Below, in pieces: positions 1 through 8,975 of a stretch of 64,000 nucleotides of DNA. Where the stretch lies: the NCBI RefSeq assembly GCF_003217155.1, contig NZ_QJSU01000008.1:62001-126000 (forward strand). Reading direction: 5' to 3'. Positions within the stretch are counted from its first letter, which is position 1; each line of letters starts with the position of its first letter. The notes under the pieces were generated by a model. It saw nothing but the letters and a program-made list of their open reading frames with translations, had not been told where the DNA came from and searched no databases. This stretch comes from Psychrobacter fozii (GTDB taxonomy: Bacteria; Pseudomonadota; Gammaproteobacteria; Pseudomonadales; Moraxellaceae). Both the position numbers and the translations under genes were made by a program.

Positions 1-1001
1 GTCGTGAGCTGTTGAGCGCATTCAAAGCCGCTAATATTGATTGGTTCATCGGTATTGATGCCCCTGATTTCAACCTTAGAGTCTCTAAAAAGCTAAAGCC
101 AAAAGGCGTGTTTTGTGTACAGTATGTCAGTCCGTCTATTTGGGCATGGCGTGAGTCACGGATTCATAATATTAAAGCGGCGACCAATCTGGTGCTGTGC
201 TTATTTCCTTTTGAGCTACCTGTTTATGAACGCCATAATCACCCGGCGATATGTGTCGGTCATCCGCTCTTACGCACCATTGATCAGACATTACTAGAGA
301 CACCGATTAATCAGCGCCGCAGCGAATTAGTTTGGCACAACGATGGTTTGCAGCAGTTCTTTATTGAGCGATTTGATGACGTCAGCCAACTTATTTGTGT
401 GATGCCAGGTTCTAGACGCGGAGAGATAACCGCTATTTTACCGTTGATGCTAGACGGTATTCAAAGGCTAATACTATTAGATCCAAAGCTGTGTTTTATC
501 ATTCCAACAGTAGATCAGAATCATCAATATATCGTGCAAGATGTGATTGATCAACGCTCAGAGCAGCTGCGCGCCGCGATAGTCGTGGTATATGATGACA
601 GCCAACCGACATTTAGCCAGCAGGCCATGGCTGCATCTGACATCGTTATGTTAGCATCGGGTACGGCAACGTTAGAGGCGATGCTACTAGAGCGCCCGAT
701 GGTCGTGGTTTATCAATTAAACAAGCTCACCTATCAGATAGCCAAACGCTTGGTAAAAGTGCCGTATGTGGCGCTGCCTAATATTTTGGCGGGTACGGCC
801 ATCGTCCCTGAGCTGATTCAAGAGCAGGCAAGCGGGGATAATATTTGCCGTACGCTCATGCGATTACTGCAACCGCGGGCCTATGCTGAGCAGTTAAAAG
901 ACCTCGTCGCCACCAAACGGTCATTAGAACAGCAAAGTAACCATGACCCAGCCAATAGTGTGGTTGAGCAATGGTTTATTCAAAAAGACCATAAAGCATA
1001 A
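1..1001 (+). CDS. lpxB: Lipid-A-disaccharide synthase, 5'-truncated by the window edge
   Basis: LpxB condenses UDP-2,3-diacylglucosamine with lipid X to form the lipid A disaccharide at the inner membrane. The frame is open to the left edge of the window, so the N-terminal part (roughly 50-60 residues of a family usually about 380 long) is missing; an in-frame TTG at 12 is not the true start. About 333 residues are visible. They carry family hallmarks: [11 protein letters not shown] near the start of the visible part, [11 protein letters not shown] mid-protein, and [19 protein letters not shown], the GT-B nucleotide-sugar binding region. rnhB follows about 60 bp downstream on the same strand, the usual lpxB-rnhB order. 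Confidence 0.95.
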   Translation, partial: RELLSAFKAANIDWFIGIDAPDFNLRVSKKLKPKGVFCVQYVSPSIWAWRESRIHNIKAATNLVLCLFPFELPVYERHNHPAICVGHPLLRTIDQTLLETPINQRRSELVWHNDGLQQFFIERFDDVSQLICVMPGSRRGEITAILPLMLDGIQRLILLDPKLCFIIPTVDQNHQYIVQDVIDQRSEQLRAAIVVVYDDSQPTFSQQAMAASDIVMLASGTATLEAMLLERPMVVVYQLNKLTYQIAKRLVKVPYVALPNILAGTAIVPELIQEQASGDNICRTLMRLLQPRAYAEQLKDLVATKRSLEQQSNHDPANSVVEQWFIQKDHKA

Positions 1002-1060
1002 TACTGCGGATTAACGCACGCTACATTTCCACTATTTTGATAAAAAGACACCGCATCGCT

Positions 1061-1936
1061 ATGAGTAAACAGCACAGTACCGACAGCTCAATGACACCAA
1101 TTAAAGTGAGTATCGAGAGCATTGATATTAAAGGTCAATATATCCAATTGGCAGCCCCCATTCATTTGTCCGGGCGACTCAATGTCTCTGAGCTTCTCAC
1201 TCAATATTCAGTAGATAGACAGCAAGATTTAACACAGCCAATGCTACAGATTGGCATCGATGAAGCAGGGCGTGGGCCTTTGCTCGGTAGCGTCAATGTT
1301 GCCGCTGCGATATTGCCTGCCGCTTGGTCAGGACTGATTGAGGAACAACCACTCACAGGTACGCCGCTATCTATATTGACAGACTCTAAGCAGTTGAGTG
1401 AAAAAAAGCGTGACATTCTTTATCCGTTGGTGAAGCAATATGCAATCGGCTATGTCATCGCTGACATACCCGCAGCAGTGATTGATCAGGTCAATATATT
1501 GCAAGCGACCATGCTAGGGATGCGCCTATGTACCGAAACATTGATAGAAGTAGTTGCTCAACAGTTTGCCATGGCCTGTGAAATGACAGCAGATGCTGTT
1601 AAACCGTTACAAGTTGAAGTATTGTTCGATGGCAATCGTTGTCCAGAGTTGGACTTTGCTAAGCTTGCTAAATGTGGGGTCGAACAGGCTAATATCGACT
1701 GCCAAGCATGGGTGAAGGGCGACGCTCGTCATACTAGTATTGCCGCGGGCAGTATCTTAGCAAAAGTAAGCCGTGATGAAGCCATGTATGCGCTTGATAC
1801 ACAGCACCCAGAATACGGAATTGCCAAACATAAAGGCTATCCAACGCGTGCACATATGGAAGCGATTGACACCTATGGCGTATTATCTGAGCACAGGCGT
1901 AGCTTTGCACCTGTTAGAAAGGCGCTAGAAAGCTAA
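1061..1936 (+). CDS. rnhB: Ribonuclease HII with an N-terminal extension
   Basis: RNase HII cuts the RNA strand of RNA-DNA hybrids and removes misincorporated ribonucleotides. The catalytic core begins with [14 protein letters not shown] (Asp-Glu of the active site), followed by [17 protein letters not shown] and a late [10 protein letters not shown] segment, all typical. I chose the ATG at 1061; an in-frame TTG at 1037 would add eight residues. Even so, about 66 residues precede the catalytic core, whereas most bacterial RnhB proteins (about 200 residues) begin almost directly with it. The extension ([19 protein letters not shown]) has no motif I recognise. The gene lies just behind lpxB and probably shares its transcript. 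Confidence 0.95.
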   Translation: MSKQHSTDSSMTPIKVSIESIDIKGQYIQLAAPIHLSGRLNVSELLTQYSVDRQQDLTQPMLQIGIDEAGRGPLLGSVNVAAAILPAAWSGLIEEQPLTGTPLSILTDSKQLSEKKRDILYPLVKQYAIGYVIADIPAAVIDQVNILQATMLGMRLCTETLIEVVAQQFAMACEMTADAVKPLQVEVLFDGNRCPELDFAKLAKCGVEQANIDCQAWVKGDARHTSIAAGSILAKVSRDEAMYALDTQHPEYGIAKHKGYPTRAHMEAIDTYGVLSEHRRSFAPVRKALES

Positions 1937-2025
1937 TGGAGGCGTATTGAAAAGGGCAGTAAATTTGACCGTCATACTGTCCCTATAAAATAGCCTAAGC
2001 ATAAAATATATTATCGTTGGAATGC

Positions 2026-2064
2026 AAAAAGCCACCTACTTATTTATAAGCAGGTGGCTTTTTG
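2026..2064. terminator. Bidirectional intrinsic terminator between rnhB and the DUF924 gene
   Basis: AAAAAGCCACCTACT pairs with AGCAGGTGGCTTTTT (one wobble) around a short loop. A-tract and T-tract flank the stem, so it can end transcripts from both convergent genes. Confidence 0.85.
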
Positions 2065-2108
2065 CTCTTGTAATTTAACCACTATAAAGTTTAAATGGTC
2101 AAAAATAC

Positions 2109-2774
2109 TTAGAACGATGAGTTCGGCTGCTGCAGAAATACTTCTTCCTCGTAAGTTGACTCACGATCTAACGTGTTATTGCGATGAGGATAACGGCCAA
2201 ACTGTTCAATGATATTCTTATGGCGATGCTCAAAATCTAAAGTGTACGCATCATCCAATTGTTCAAATAATGGCAGATAGCGCTCGTGGATGACTGCCGA
2301 TTCAGAGTGCATAAACGGCATGATAATGAACTTACGCCATGCCATTGGTAGCGTATCAAAATACGGTTGCTGGCTGGCTTCTTGTGCTAAAGCGACTGCC
2401 ATACCATCTTGAGAAAAAGCGCCGACTTGCCCGCGGCATAAGTTACGTGAGAATTGATCCAATACGATAATTTCTGCCAAGCGTCCAGCCAAAGCCGTGA
2501 TTGAGCTATTACTGTCTAATGATGACTCTGAAAGTCGCCAAGTCGCACATTCACCCTGTTTGGCTGCTTGCCAGATATCGCCAAATTTATTTTTTATTTG
2601 TCTATCAAAATTATCATTTTGTGCAAACCAATATTGCTCATTGTTTGTATCAAACCAAAAGTCCAATACGGCCCGCGCATTAGGATCTAGATGGGCCAGA
2701 TCAATATTTTTTGGATCCAATTGAGCCGAGTTGGCTTGACTGGACGAGGTGGAGTAGTCGGTTGAAAGTGCCAT
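2109..2774 (-). CDS. DUF924 family protein
   Basis: A 221-residue soluble protein of the DUF924 family, a conserved all-helical family with a TPR-like fold and no assigned reaction. Visible family features are VLDFWFD near residue 40, the IIVLDQFSRNLCRG segment, the FIIMPFMHSE stretch and HRHKNIIEQFGRYPHRN near the C-terminus. The first 35 residues are Ser/Asn-rich and poorly conserved in appearance, so the start could be slightly later. It is convergent with rnhB and divergent from nspC. There is no signal peptide or membrane segment. The family call is firm; the function is unknown. Confidence 0.85.
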   Translation of the reverse strand: MALSTDYSTSSSQANSAQLDPKNIDLAHLDPNARAVLDFWFDTNNEQYWFAQNDNFDRQIKNKFGDIWQAAKQGECATWRLSESSLDSNSSITALAGRLAEIIVLDQFSRNLCRGQVGAFSQDGMAVALAQEASQQPYFDTLPMAWRKFIIMPFMHSESAVIHERYLPLFEQLDDAYTLDFEHRHKNIIEQFGRYPHRNNTLDRESTYEEEVFLQQPNSSF

Positions 2775-2860
2775 AAACTATTCTAATCATGATAAATTTA
2801 GTCTACTATAGCGAAAAATATTATTCGCTACTGTTATCAAATGCTATCGGGTGCACCATC

Positions 2861-4117
2861 ATGAATACATCGTCTGCCAATCCAACTTTTACCAAATCTA
2901 CCAGCCAGTCTATCAACGTGCCAACGCCGTACTACTTACTCGATGAAGCGGCCATCCTTGCCAATATGCAAATCATTGCACGACTGTGCGAGCTGTCTGG
3001 TGCAAAGGCATTATTAGCACTGAAATGCTTTGCCACATGGGGCGTGTTCGATATTATGCAGCCGTATTTACATGGTACTACCTCATCGTCACTGAATGAA
3101 GTCCGTCTGGGCTATGAGACTTTTGGCAATAATGATGATGCGAGTAGCAAAGACAAAAAAGAAACGCATGCCTACAGCGTGGCATATAGTGCAAACGAGA
3201 TTCCCGAGGTATTAAAATACGCGGATAAAATCATCTTTAACTCTATCTCGCAGCTTAATGCTTTTGGTGAGCAGGCACGTGCACAAGACATTCCTGTCGG
3301 CCTGCGTCTAAACCCAAAAACCAGTAACTCGTCGTTTATTATCGCTGATCCGGCCCGTCCTTTTAGCCGTTTGGGTGAGCATGATAAAGATAAAATCACC
3401 GCGGTACTGGGTGACATTACTGGCGTTATGATTCATAACAACTGTGAAAATGACAGCTTTGAAGCGTTTAGTGAAAGTCTGGCAGATATTGAAAATAGAT
3501 TTGGCGATATCCTTGCGCAATTAGAGTGGGTAAGCTTAGGTGGTGGTATCCACTTTATCGCGCCTGATTATCCACTCGAAAAACTTGCTGAAAGATTAAA
3601 AGGATTTAGCGAACAATATGGCGTGCAAGTCTATCTTGAGCCAGGTGAGGCGAGCATTCATGGTGCTGGCTCGCTAGTCACGACCGTACTAGATACCATG
3701 CACAATGAAAAGCATCTTGCCGTGGTTGATGCGTCTATCGAGGCGCACATGCTTGATCTACTGATTTACCGCGAGTCAGCACCTATTTCCGCCATCAATA
3801 ATACAGCAATGGATATCGCTCCTATTGGTCATTCAGTGATTGAGACATCAGAACCTATTCTCGACAGTGAGGTAGATAGTACGCTCATTTATGGTCGTTC
3901 TTGTTTGGCAGGGGATATTTTTGGTGAGTACGACTTGCCGAGTAACTTACAGATAGGCGATCAGATTACCTTTGGTAATGCCGCAGGTTATACCATGGTG
4001 AAGAAAAACTGGTTCAATGGCGTCAACATGCCAGCTATCGTCATTCGTCGTCTTGACGGCTCGATTGATGTACAGCGTGAATTTGATTATCAGGATTATA
4101 AGGCCAGCTTGTCTTAA
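2861..4117 (+). CDS. nspC: Carboxynorspermidine/carboxyspermidine decarboxylase
   Basis: This PLP enzyme of the alanine racemase-like fold decarboxylates carboxy(nor)spermidine to (nor)spermidine, the last step of the aspartate-semialdehyde route to triamines. Evidence: TPYYLLDEAAI at the start, the PLP lysine in LLALKCFATWGVF, the HNNCEN and SLGGGIHF segments, the YLEPGEA motif, and the late GRSCLAGDIFGEY and FGNAAGYTMVKKNWFNG regions. Length is 418 residues from the ATG at 2861. An in-frame ATG at 2789 would add 24 residues with no family resemblance. The partner dehydrogenase gene follows after a 258-bp gap with its own promoter and leader, so the two genes need not be strictly co-transcribed. 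Confidence 0.93.
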   Translation: MNTSSANPTFTKSTSQSINVPTPYYLLDEAAILANMQIIARLCELSGAKALLALKCFATWGVFDIMQPYLHGTTSSSLNEVRLGYETFGNNDDASSKDKKETHAYSVAYSANEIPEVLKYADKIIFNSISQLNAFGEQARAQDIPVGLRLNPKTSNSSFIIADPARPFSRLGEHDKDKITAVLGDITGVMIHNNCENDSFEAFSESLADIENRFGDILAQLEWVSLGGGIHFIAPDYPLEKLAERLKGFSEQYGVQVYLEPGEASIHGAGSLVTTVLDTMHNEKHLAVVDASIEAHMLDLLIYRESAPISAINNTAMDIAPIGHSVIETSEPILDSEVDSTLIYGRSCLAGDIFGEYDLPSNLQIGDQITFGNAAGYTMVKKNWFNGVNMPAIVIRRLDGSIDVQREFDYQDYKASLS

Positions 4118-4194
4118 TATTCAGAATTGAGTATTAGCCTCATATTTACATTGTTAATAAGATTGATGTTTATTCATGAATTTTTGCCAAAAAG

Positions 4195-4215
4195 AGATTA
4201 AAAAATTGTTATAAT
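4195..4215 (+). promoter_or_regulatory. Candidate promoter -10 for the carboxynorspermidine dehydrogenase gene
   Basis: A perfect -10 hexamer TATAAT lies at 4210-4215 inside an AT-rich stretch. A good -35 is not clear; a TTGCCA further upstream is about 20 bp away, longer than usual. Transcription would begin near 4221, at the foot of the 10-bp hairpin described next. Confidence 0.5.
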
Positions 4216-4375
4216 CGCCTCGGGCAAATATCCATTGGTAAAAAATGGCATTTGCCCGACGGGTGCGTGGGTTTTCCTCGGTCTTCCTTTTTAATTCACG
4301 CATATCATTCACTCGTTTCTGTTTTGCATAGCCGCTATCAATGGTATCGACAGGGACACAAAGGAGGATTGTTCA
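4216..4375 (+). promoter_or_regulatory. Structured leader of the carboxynorspermidine dehydrogenase gene
   Basis: About 155 nt of leader separate the predicted transcription start from the TTG start codon. The first element is a strong hairpin: TCGGGCAAAT (4220-4229) pairs perfectly with ATTTGCCCGA (4250-4259), with an inner CCAT/ATGG pair. Then TGCGTG (4264-4269) can pair with CACGCA (4297-4302). CTTCCTTT (4283-4290) can pair with AAAGGAGG (4360-4367), the Shine-Dalgarno sequence, over eight positions with one G-U wobble. Alternative exposure and masking of the ribosome site is therefore possible. I do not recognise a known riboswitch class; regulation by polyamines or a pathway metabolite is inference from gene function. 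Confidence 0.5.
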
Positions 4376-5650
4376 TTGAACACAAACCAACAAGCTACAA
4401 CCAACAAAAAAGACGTGCTCATCATTGGAGCAGGCGGTGTCGCTCAAGTGGTTGCGCATAAATGTGCAATGCATAATGACGTGCTTGGCAATATTCATAT
4501 TGCGTCGCGCACGGTAGATAAGTGTGATGCCATCGCTCAAAGTGTGCAAGAGAAAGGCAGCTTCAAGCAGCCAGCGACTTTGTATACGCACCAAATCGAT
4601 GCCATGGATATCCCTGCGCTGATACAGCTGATAAAAGAAACAGGCATCCAAATCGTCATCAACGTTGGCTCACCTTTTTTGAATATGAGTGTGCTAGAAG
4701 CTTGTATCGAAACAGAAGTTGCTTATATTGATACGGCTATTCACGAAGATCCTCGTAAGATCTGTGAGACGCCGCCATGGTATAACAACTATGAGTGGAA
4801 GCGTAAGCAGCGCTGTGCCGACAATAAAATCACCGCTATCTTAGGTGCAGGATTCGATCCTGGTATGGTCAACGCTTATGCGCGTCTTGGCTATGACATG
4901 ATGGATGCAGGCTCGGTCACAGACATTGATATTATCGATATCAATGCTGGTAGCCATGGCAAATATTTCGCCACTAATTTTGATCCTGAGATTAATTTCC
5001 GCGAATTTACAGGTACGGTTTACTCTTGGCAAGATCGTAAGTGGCAGTCAAACAAAATGTTTGAAGTGAAGCGTACGGATGATTTGCCTGTGGTTGGTAT
5101 GCAAAACAGCTACCTAAGCGGACATGATGAGATTCACTCGTTATCAGCCAACTTAGACGTGCCAAACATTCGCTTTTGGATGGGTTTTGGTGAGCACTAT
5201 ATCAATGTCTTTACTGTGCTTCAAAGCTTAGGTTTGTTGTCTGAGCAGCCTGTTATGACGGCTGAAGGGCAAGAAGTCATTCCGCTAAAAGTGGTGAAAG
5301 CCGTACTACCAGATCCAAGTTCTTTAGCAGCAGAATATACTGGTAAGACTTGTATCGGTGACAAGGTTAAAGGCAAGATAGATGGCGTGGATAGCGAAGT
5401 ATTTATCTACAATGTTTCTGACCATAAAGAAGCCTTTGAAGCCATGGGCAGCCAAGGTATTTCTTATACTGCGGGTGTGCCACCTGTCGCGGCCGCTATG
5501 CTTGTTGCTACCGGTGAATGGGACGCAGGCAAGATGGTCAACGTCGAAGAGCTTGATGCCAAGCCACTTATCAATCTATTGAATAAGATTGGTTTGCCAA
5601 CTCGTATCAAAGACGAGAATGGCGATAGAGCGCTTGAGTTTGATATCTAG
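4376..5650 (+). CDS. Carboxynorspermidine dehydrogenase (saccharopine dehydrogenase family)
   Basis: This enzyme condenses a diamine (putrescine or diaminopropane) with aspartate semialdehyde and reduces the imine with NADPH, giving carboxy(nor)spermidine for NspC. The Rossmann motif VLIIGAGGVAQVVAHKC starts at about residue 14, and NKITAILGAGFDPGMVNAY and DINAGSHGKYFATNFDPEIN are characteristic of the Lys1-like saccharopine dehydrogenase family. Length, 424 residues, is normal. The start is TTG, chosen because a near-ideal AAGGAGG ribosome site (4361-4367) lies eight bases before it and no ATG fits. Association with nspC favours the carboxynorspermidine role over lysine metabolism. A strong terminator follows. 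Confidence 0.92.
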   Translation: MNTNQQATTNKKDVLIIGAGGVAQVVAHKCAMHNDVLGNIHIASRTVDKCDAIAQSVQEKGSFKQPATLYTHQIDAMDIPALIQLIKETGIQIVINVGSPFLNMSVLEACIETEVAYIDTAIHEDPRKICETPPWYNNYEWKRKQRCADNKITAILGAGFDPGMVNAYARLGYDMMDAGSVTDIDIIDINAGSHGKYFATNFDPEINFREFTGTVYSWQDRKWQSNKMFEVKRTDDLPVVGMQNSYLSGHDEIHSLSANLDVPNIRFWMGFGEHYINVFTVLQSLGLLSEQPVMTAEGQEVIPLKVVKAVLPDPSSLAAEYTGKTCIGDKVKGKIDGVDSEVFIYNVSDHKEAFEAMGSQGISYTAGVPPVAAAMLVATGEWDAGKMVNVEELDAKPLINLLNKIGLPTRIKDENGDRALEFDI

Positions 5651-5670
5651 TTAGTCGTAATCTGTATCCG

Positions 5671-5715
5671 AAAGCCCCTCTGACTCACTATTGAGTCAGA
5701 GGGGCTTTTTTTTGT
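5671..5715 (+). terminator. Intrinsic terminator after the carboxynorspermidine dehydrogenase gene
   Basis: AAAGCCCCTCTGACTCA pairs perfectly with TGAGTCAGAGGGGCTTT around the loop CTAT and is followed by a T-run. It is a 17-bp stem, very strong. Confidence 0.95.
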
Positions 5716-5792
5716 TTTTACAGAATTTTAGGTTCAAAGGTTTGTAAGAGTGTTAAGCCGTCATTAGGTATTCAATTTATAAATACTTAAAT

Positions 5793-5811
5793 GATAATGA
5801 TTTACAATATC
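5793..5811 (+). promoter_or_regulatory. Candidate Fur box upstream of the esterase gene
   Basis: GATAATGATTTACAATATC matches the 19-bp Fur consensus (GATAATGATAATCATTATC) at 15 of 19 positions by my count. It lies upstream of the siderophore-esterase-like gene but is separated from it by a 168-bp repeat element. Iron repression of the esterase is inferred. Confidence 0.6.
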
Positions 5812-5859
5812 ATTAATAATGAAAATAAGGTAGTATTTCAGCTTTGTATCATTTGCTAG

Positions 5860-6027
5860 GGTGTGTCTTCATTTTAAAAATGATGATCAAAATAAGATAA
5901 ATTGCAGTCAAACGAGGAAAATAGCACAGATAATATCGGGATATTAACCAGATATTTGACGATGTTTGGCAAAATTTAGCTATTTTTAGCCCATTTAGAG
6001 GGCACTCGTTTGAATTGATGACACGCC
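5860..6027 (+). repeat. Family A MITE-like element, copy 1 (168 bp)
   Basis: The ends are GGTGTGTC and GACACGCC in inverted orientation, flanked by CTAG on the left and CTAA on the right. The body (ATAAATTGCAGTCAAAC, GATAATATCG, CCCATTTAGA) matches the reverse complement of 40564-40731 throughout, with the same 168-bp length. It holds no reading frame of note. YTAR-like flanks suggest mobilisation by an IS5-type transposase, which is inference. It sits between the Fur box and the esterase gene. Confidence 0.85.
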
Positions 6028-6087
6028 CTAACATCTTGTAACGGCGGAGGTTAGATGTTTGTCAGTGAATAGAATAAGGAGCAATGA

Positions 6088-7782
6088 ATGACATACACAC
6101 GTTTTTTCTCTAATAAATGGGCTATAGCAGGATTTACTTGTTTGTTATATTCGAAATCATTTTCGGCATTTGGTTCGGAGATACCAGTGTTAAAAGTGGG
6201 AAATCCTGTGAAGGGTGAGCTAAGTTATTCCAACAGCGAGAGTATCAAGCCACAGCCACAGCCACAGCCACAGTCTAAGTCATTAGATATCAAAGTACCC
6301 TGTGACAAGGGTGACTATCTGGCCGGATATGTTGACAGTGGTGATAATACGATGACGATGGATATCATCGATGCCACAGGAAAATTATCGCGCCGTTTGA
6401 TTGACCATAAAACTGGCAAGCAAAAATTCTATTCAGTGGCCGAAAACTGCGCAGAGATATGGCGACTGTCTGGCATAGGTGAATATCAGATAGTGCTTGA
6501 ACAACGTGTCAGTTTAGCGGAGCAGGATTTAGAAGGTTCTTTAGAAAGTCATTTAGAAAGTTCTAATGCGCTACTCAGTCCAAAAGTATCGGCATTACGT
6601 GAATCACTGCAAAAAGGACAAAGTAGTGATGGTTTTTGGGCAAATGTAGAAGCATTAGGTACGCCGCTTATCGAAGAGACACCTTCGGGCACCTTGATGA
6701 CGTTTTTGGCGCGAGGCGACTATCGTAATATCAAGCTAATGGGTGGCCCGTCCAATAATCATGATGCATTGCAACGATTGGCGGACTCTGATACATGGTA
6801 CAAAAGCTTTATTGTGCCAAACAACACGCATTTATCTTATCAAATAGCACCCAATGTGCCTCAACTACCATTGTCTGGGCGTGCCCGTAGAATTGCCATA
6901 AAAGCTGTGGCTCAGGCAGATCCTTATAATCATCATCCATGGCCTCATTCAGCAATTGATAAGTACGCGACAAAATCAACTGTCACATTGAAAGATGCAC
7001 CAAAAAATCCTTGGTTAGATGTGCAAAAAGAAACCCCCAAAGGCGAGCTTTCTACTTTTAAATTCACCAGTAGCATATTAGATAATACCCGAGACATCAC
7101 TATCTATTCTCCTGCTATTGATGACAGCCAGAACAATAGAGACGATGCGGTGTTGTTGTATATCTTTGATGCCGAGTCATATATCGATACGGTTGGATTG
7201 CCAACGATATTAGATAATTTAATCGAAGAAGGTGAGATTCCACCGGTGACGGCGGTGTTTATCAGTAATCCTGATGGTGATGCTCGTGCGCGTGAATTGC
7301 CTGCCAATCCTGTATTTGCAGATGTATTGGCCAATGAGCTGGTGCCGCAAGTAAATAAACGGTTGCCAGTAGCGATACCAAAGGATAGAACGGTCATTGC
7401 AGGGTCGAGCTATGGCGGATTGGCTGCCACGACTATCGCACTACGTCATCCTGATATATTTGGCAATGTTATCTCTATGTCTGGTTCTTTTTGGTGGAAG
7501 CCAGAAGATCAGGCAGCAGATGATAAGCATTTTGTAGCGTCTGAAGTCATAAGAATGGATAAGGCACCCGTTCGTTTCTTTATGAGTGCTGGCGTGTTTG
7601 AAACAGCTCGTGGGGAAAGTAGTAGCAATGGTATATTGGGAACCAATCGTCATCTGCGTGATGTGTTATTGGCAAAAGGATATTACGCTCGTTATGAAGA
7701 GTATGGTGCAGGGCATGATTACTTTTCTTGGCGAGGAATAATAGCAGATGGTTTGATATCGCTGTTTGGGTCTAAGGAATGA
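6088..7782 (+). CDS. Secreted enterochelin esterase-like hydrolase (Fes/IroE type)
   Basis: Predicted serine hydrolase that cleaves ferric catecholate siderophores. The first 27 residues form a signal peptide (hydrophobic AIAGFTCLLY, then FSAFGSE), so action in the periplasm is expected, unlike cytoplasmic Fes. A short Pro-Gln repeat follows, then a Fes-type N-terminal beta domain (FWANVEALGTPLIEE around residue 190; DTWYKSFIVPNN around 235). The esterase D-like alpha/beta hydrolase has GSSYGG with nucleophile Ser441 and a C-terminal His in GAGHDYFSW. Start: AAGGAGC lies just upstream of the ATG at 6088. A Fur box lies about 290 bp upstream. Length is 564 residues, longer than Fes (about 400) because of the extra N-terminal region. 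Confidence 0.85.
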   Translation: MTYTRFFSNKWAIAGFTCLLYSKSFSAFGSEIPVLKVGNPVKGELSYSNSESIKPQPQPQPQSKSLDIKVPCDKGDYLAGYVDSGDNTMTMDIIDATGKLSRRLIDHKTGKQKFYSVAENCAEIWRLSGIGEYQIVLEQRVSLAEQDLEGSLESHLESSNALLSPKVSALRESLQKGQSSDGFWANVEALGTPLIEETPSGTLMTFLARGDYRNIKLMGGPSNNHDALQRLADSDTWYKSFIVPNNTHLSYQIAPNVPQLPLSGRARRIAIKAVAQADPYNHHPWPHSAIDKYATKSTVTLKDAPKNPWLDVQKETPKGELSTFKFTSSILDNTRDITIYSPAIDDSQNNRDDAVLLYIFDAESYIDTVGLPTILDNLIEEGEIPPVTAVFISNPDGDARARELPANPVFADVLANELVPQVNKRLPVAIPKDRTVIAGSSYGGLAATTIALRHPDIFGNVISMSGSFWWKPEDQAADDKHFVASEVIRMDKAPVRFFMSAGVFETARGESSSNGILGTNRHLRDVLLAKGYYARYEEYGAGHDYFSWRGIIADGLISLFGSKE

Positions 7783-7939
7783 AGTTGTATTTCTATTTTA
7801 TGGAACCTAGCGGTTATGGCAGGATAGCTGCTATTATTGTAGCTATATTTTTATCTCGATATATGTTCTGTTTTTTCAATACATGCTAAGATTGCGATGT
7901 ATTTTTTTAACTATTAATACTCTAAGGATAGATTAGCCT

Positions 7940-8932
7940 ATGAAATCTAGGTCTAGATTAATGCTAGAGAAGTCTGTTGCAGCTATGCTTTCAGCCATAG
8001 AAATATATAATAAACCTGACTTTAAATATCGTGAGGAGACATTTTCTGTTTTATGTATTAATTCATGGGAGCTTCTATTAAAAGCTAAAGTACTTAATCT
8101 AGCTAGTAACAAAATGACATCACTGTATATGATGGAGTTTAGAACATTAACGAGTGGGAAAAAATCTAAAGTTCTTCGACCCAAGCGAAATAGGTCAGGT
8201 AACGAAATGTCTATTAATCTATTCGAAGCATATAGGGTTGTCACTGAAGATTATGGTGTAAAGATTGATAGAGCAGTAAGTGACAATCTTATAGCACTTA
8301 CTGAAATTAGAGATAATTCAATCCATTTTGTTAACAATGACCTTCTTTTATCGATGAAGGTTCAGGAATTAGGAAGCGCCTCACTTCAAAACTATCTTCA
8401 TTTAGTATCTACGTGGTTCGGTGACATTTTAGCGCAATATAATTTTTACTTGATGCCTTTATCTTTTTTTAGAAATTTTGATGATGCTCCTGGAGTGGCA
8501 TTGAATTCAAGTGAAAAGAAAGTTTTAGATTATATAAAAAACTCAGAATCTCAGTATGACGATAGCGAGATAAGTGATTACAATCTTACGCTGAGAATTG
8601 AAGTGAAATTTCAAAAAGTCAAAAGCACTTCTGGATTACCTGTTCAGCTTACCAATGATCCAACTGCTACGACAATAATGTTATCTGAAGAGGATATGGC
8701 TGATAAATATCCTTGGGATTATGATACTTTAAGTACACGATTAACGAAAAGATATTCTGATTTCAAAATGAATGCTAAGTACCATAGAGTTCGTAGAGAA
8801 TTAGAAGAGGATAAACGGTATGCGTATTTGAGGGTTTTAAATCCTTTAAATCCAGAAGGTGGAATAAAGAAGCTTTTCAATCCCAATATTCAGAAAGAAT
8901 TTGATAAGCATTACACTAAGATTAAGGCATAA
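7940..8932 (+). CDS. DUF3644 family protein with a HEPN-type RNase motif
   Basis: A 330-residue soluble protein. The N-terminal half resembles DUF3644: SRLMLEKSVAAMLSAIEIYN, then SWELLLKAKVL, and a charged linker RPKRNRSG. The segment TEIRDNSIHF contains R124-D-N-S-I-H129, the R-x4-H signature of HEPN ribonucleases, which are common in toxin-antitoxin, abortive-infection and other defence systems. The C-terminal third is charged and unrecognised. The gene is markedly AT-rich with codons such as ATA and TTA and stands alone between two operons, which suggests horizontal acquisition. The start ATG has AAGGAT upstream. No antitoxin-like partner is adjacent. Family assignment is fairly sure; a defence role is inference. 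Confidence 0.7.
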   Translation: MKSRSRLMLEKSVAAMLSAIEIYNKPDFKYREETFSVLCINSWELLLKAKVLNLASNKMTSLYMMEFRTLTSGKKSKVLRPKRNRSGNEMSINLFEAYRVVTEDYGVKIDRAVSDNLIALTEIRDNSIHFVNNDLLLSMKVQELGSASLQNYLHLVSTWFGDILAQYNFYLMPLSFFRNFDDAPGVALNSSEKKVLDYIKNSESQYDDSEISDYNLTLRIEVKFQKVKSTSGLPVQLTNDPTATTIMLSEEDMADKYPWDYDTLSTRLTKRYSDFKMNAKYHRVRRELEEDKRYAYLRVLNPLNPEGGIKKLFNPNIQKEFDKHYTKIKA

Positions 8933-8975
8933 TCTAGAACTATGCCTTTAATCGTTCACAGAAAAAGTCTAATAA

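Noticed and set aside
4252..4461. 69-codon open frame overlapping the leader and start of the carboxynorspermidine dehydrogenase gene
   Set aside because: No ribosome site, no recognisable sequence, and it runs out of frame into a well-supported gene; the leader is better explained as structured RNA.
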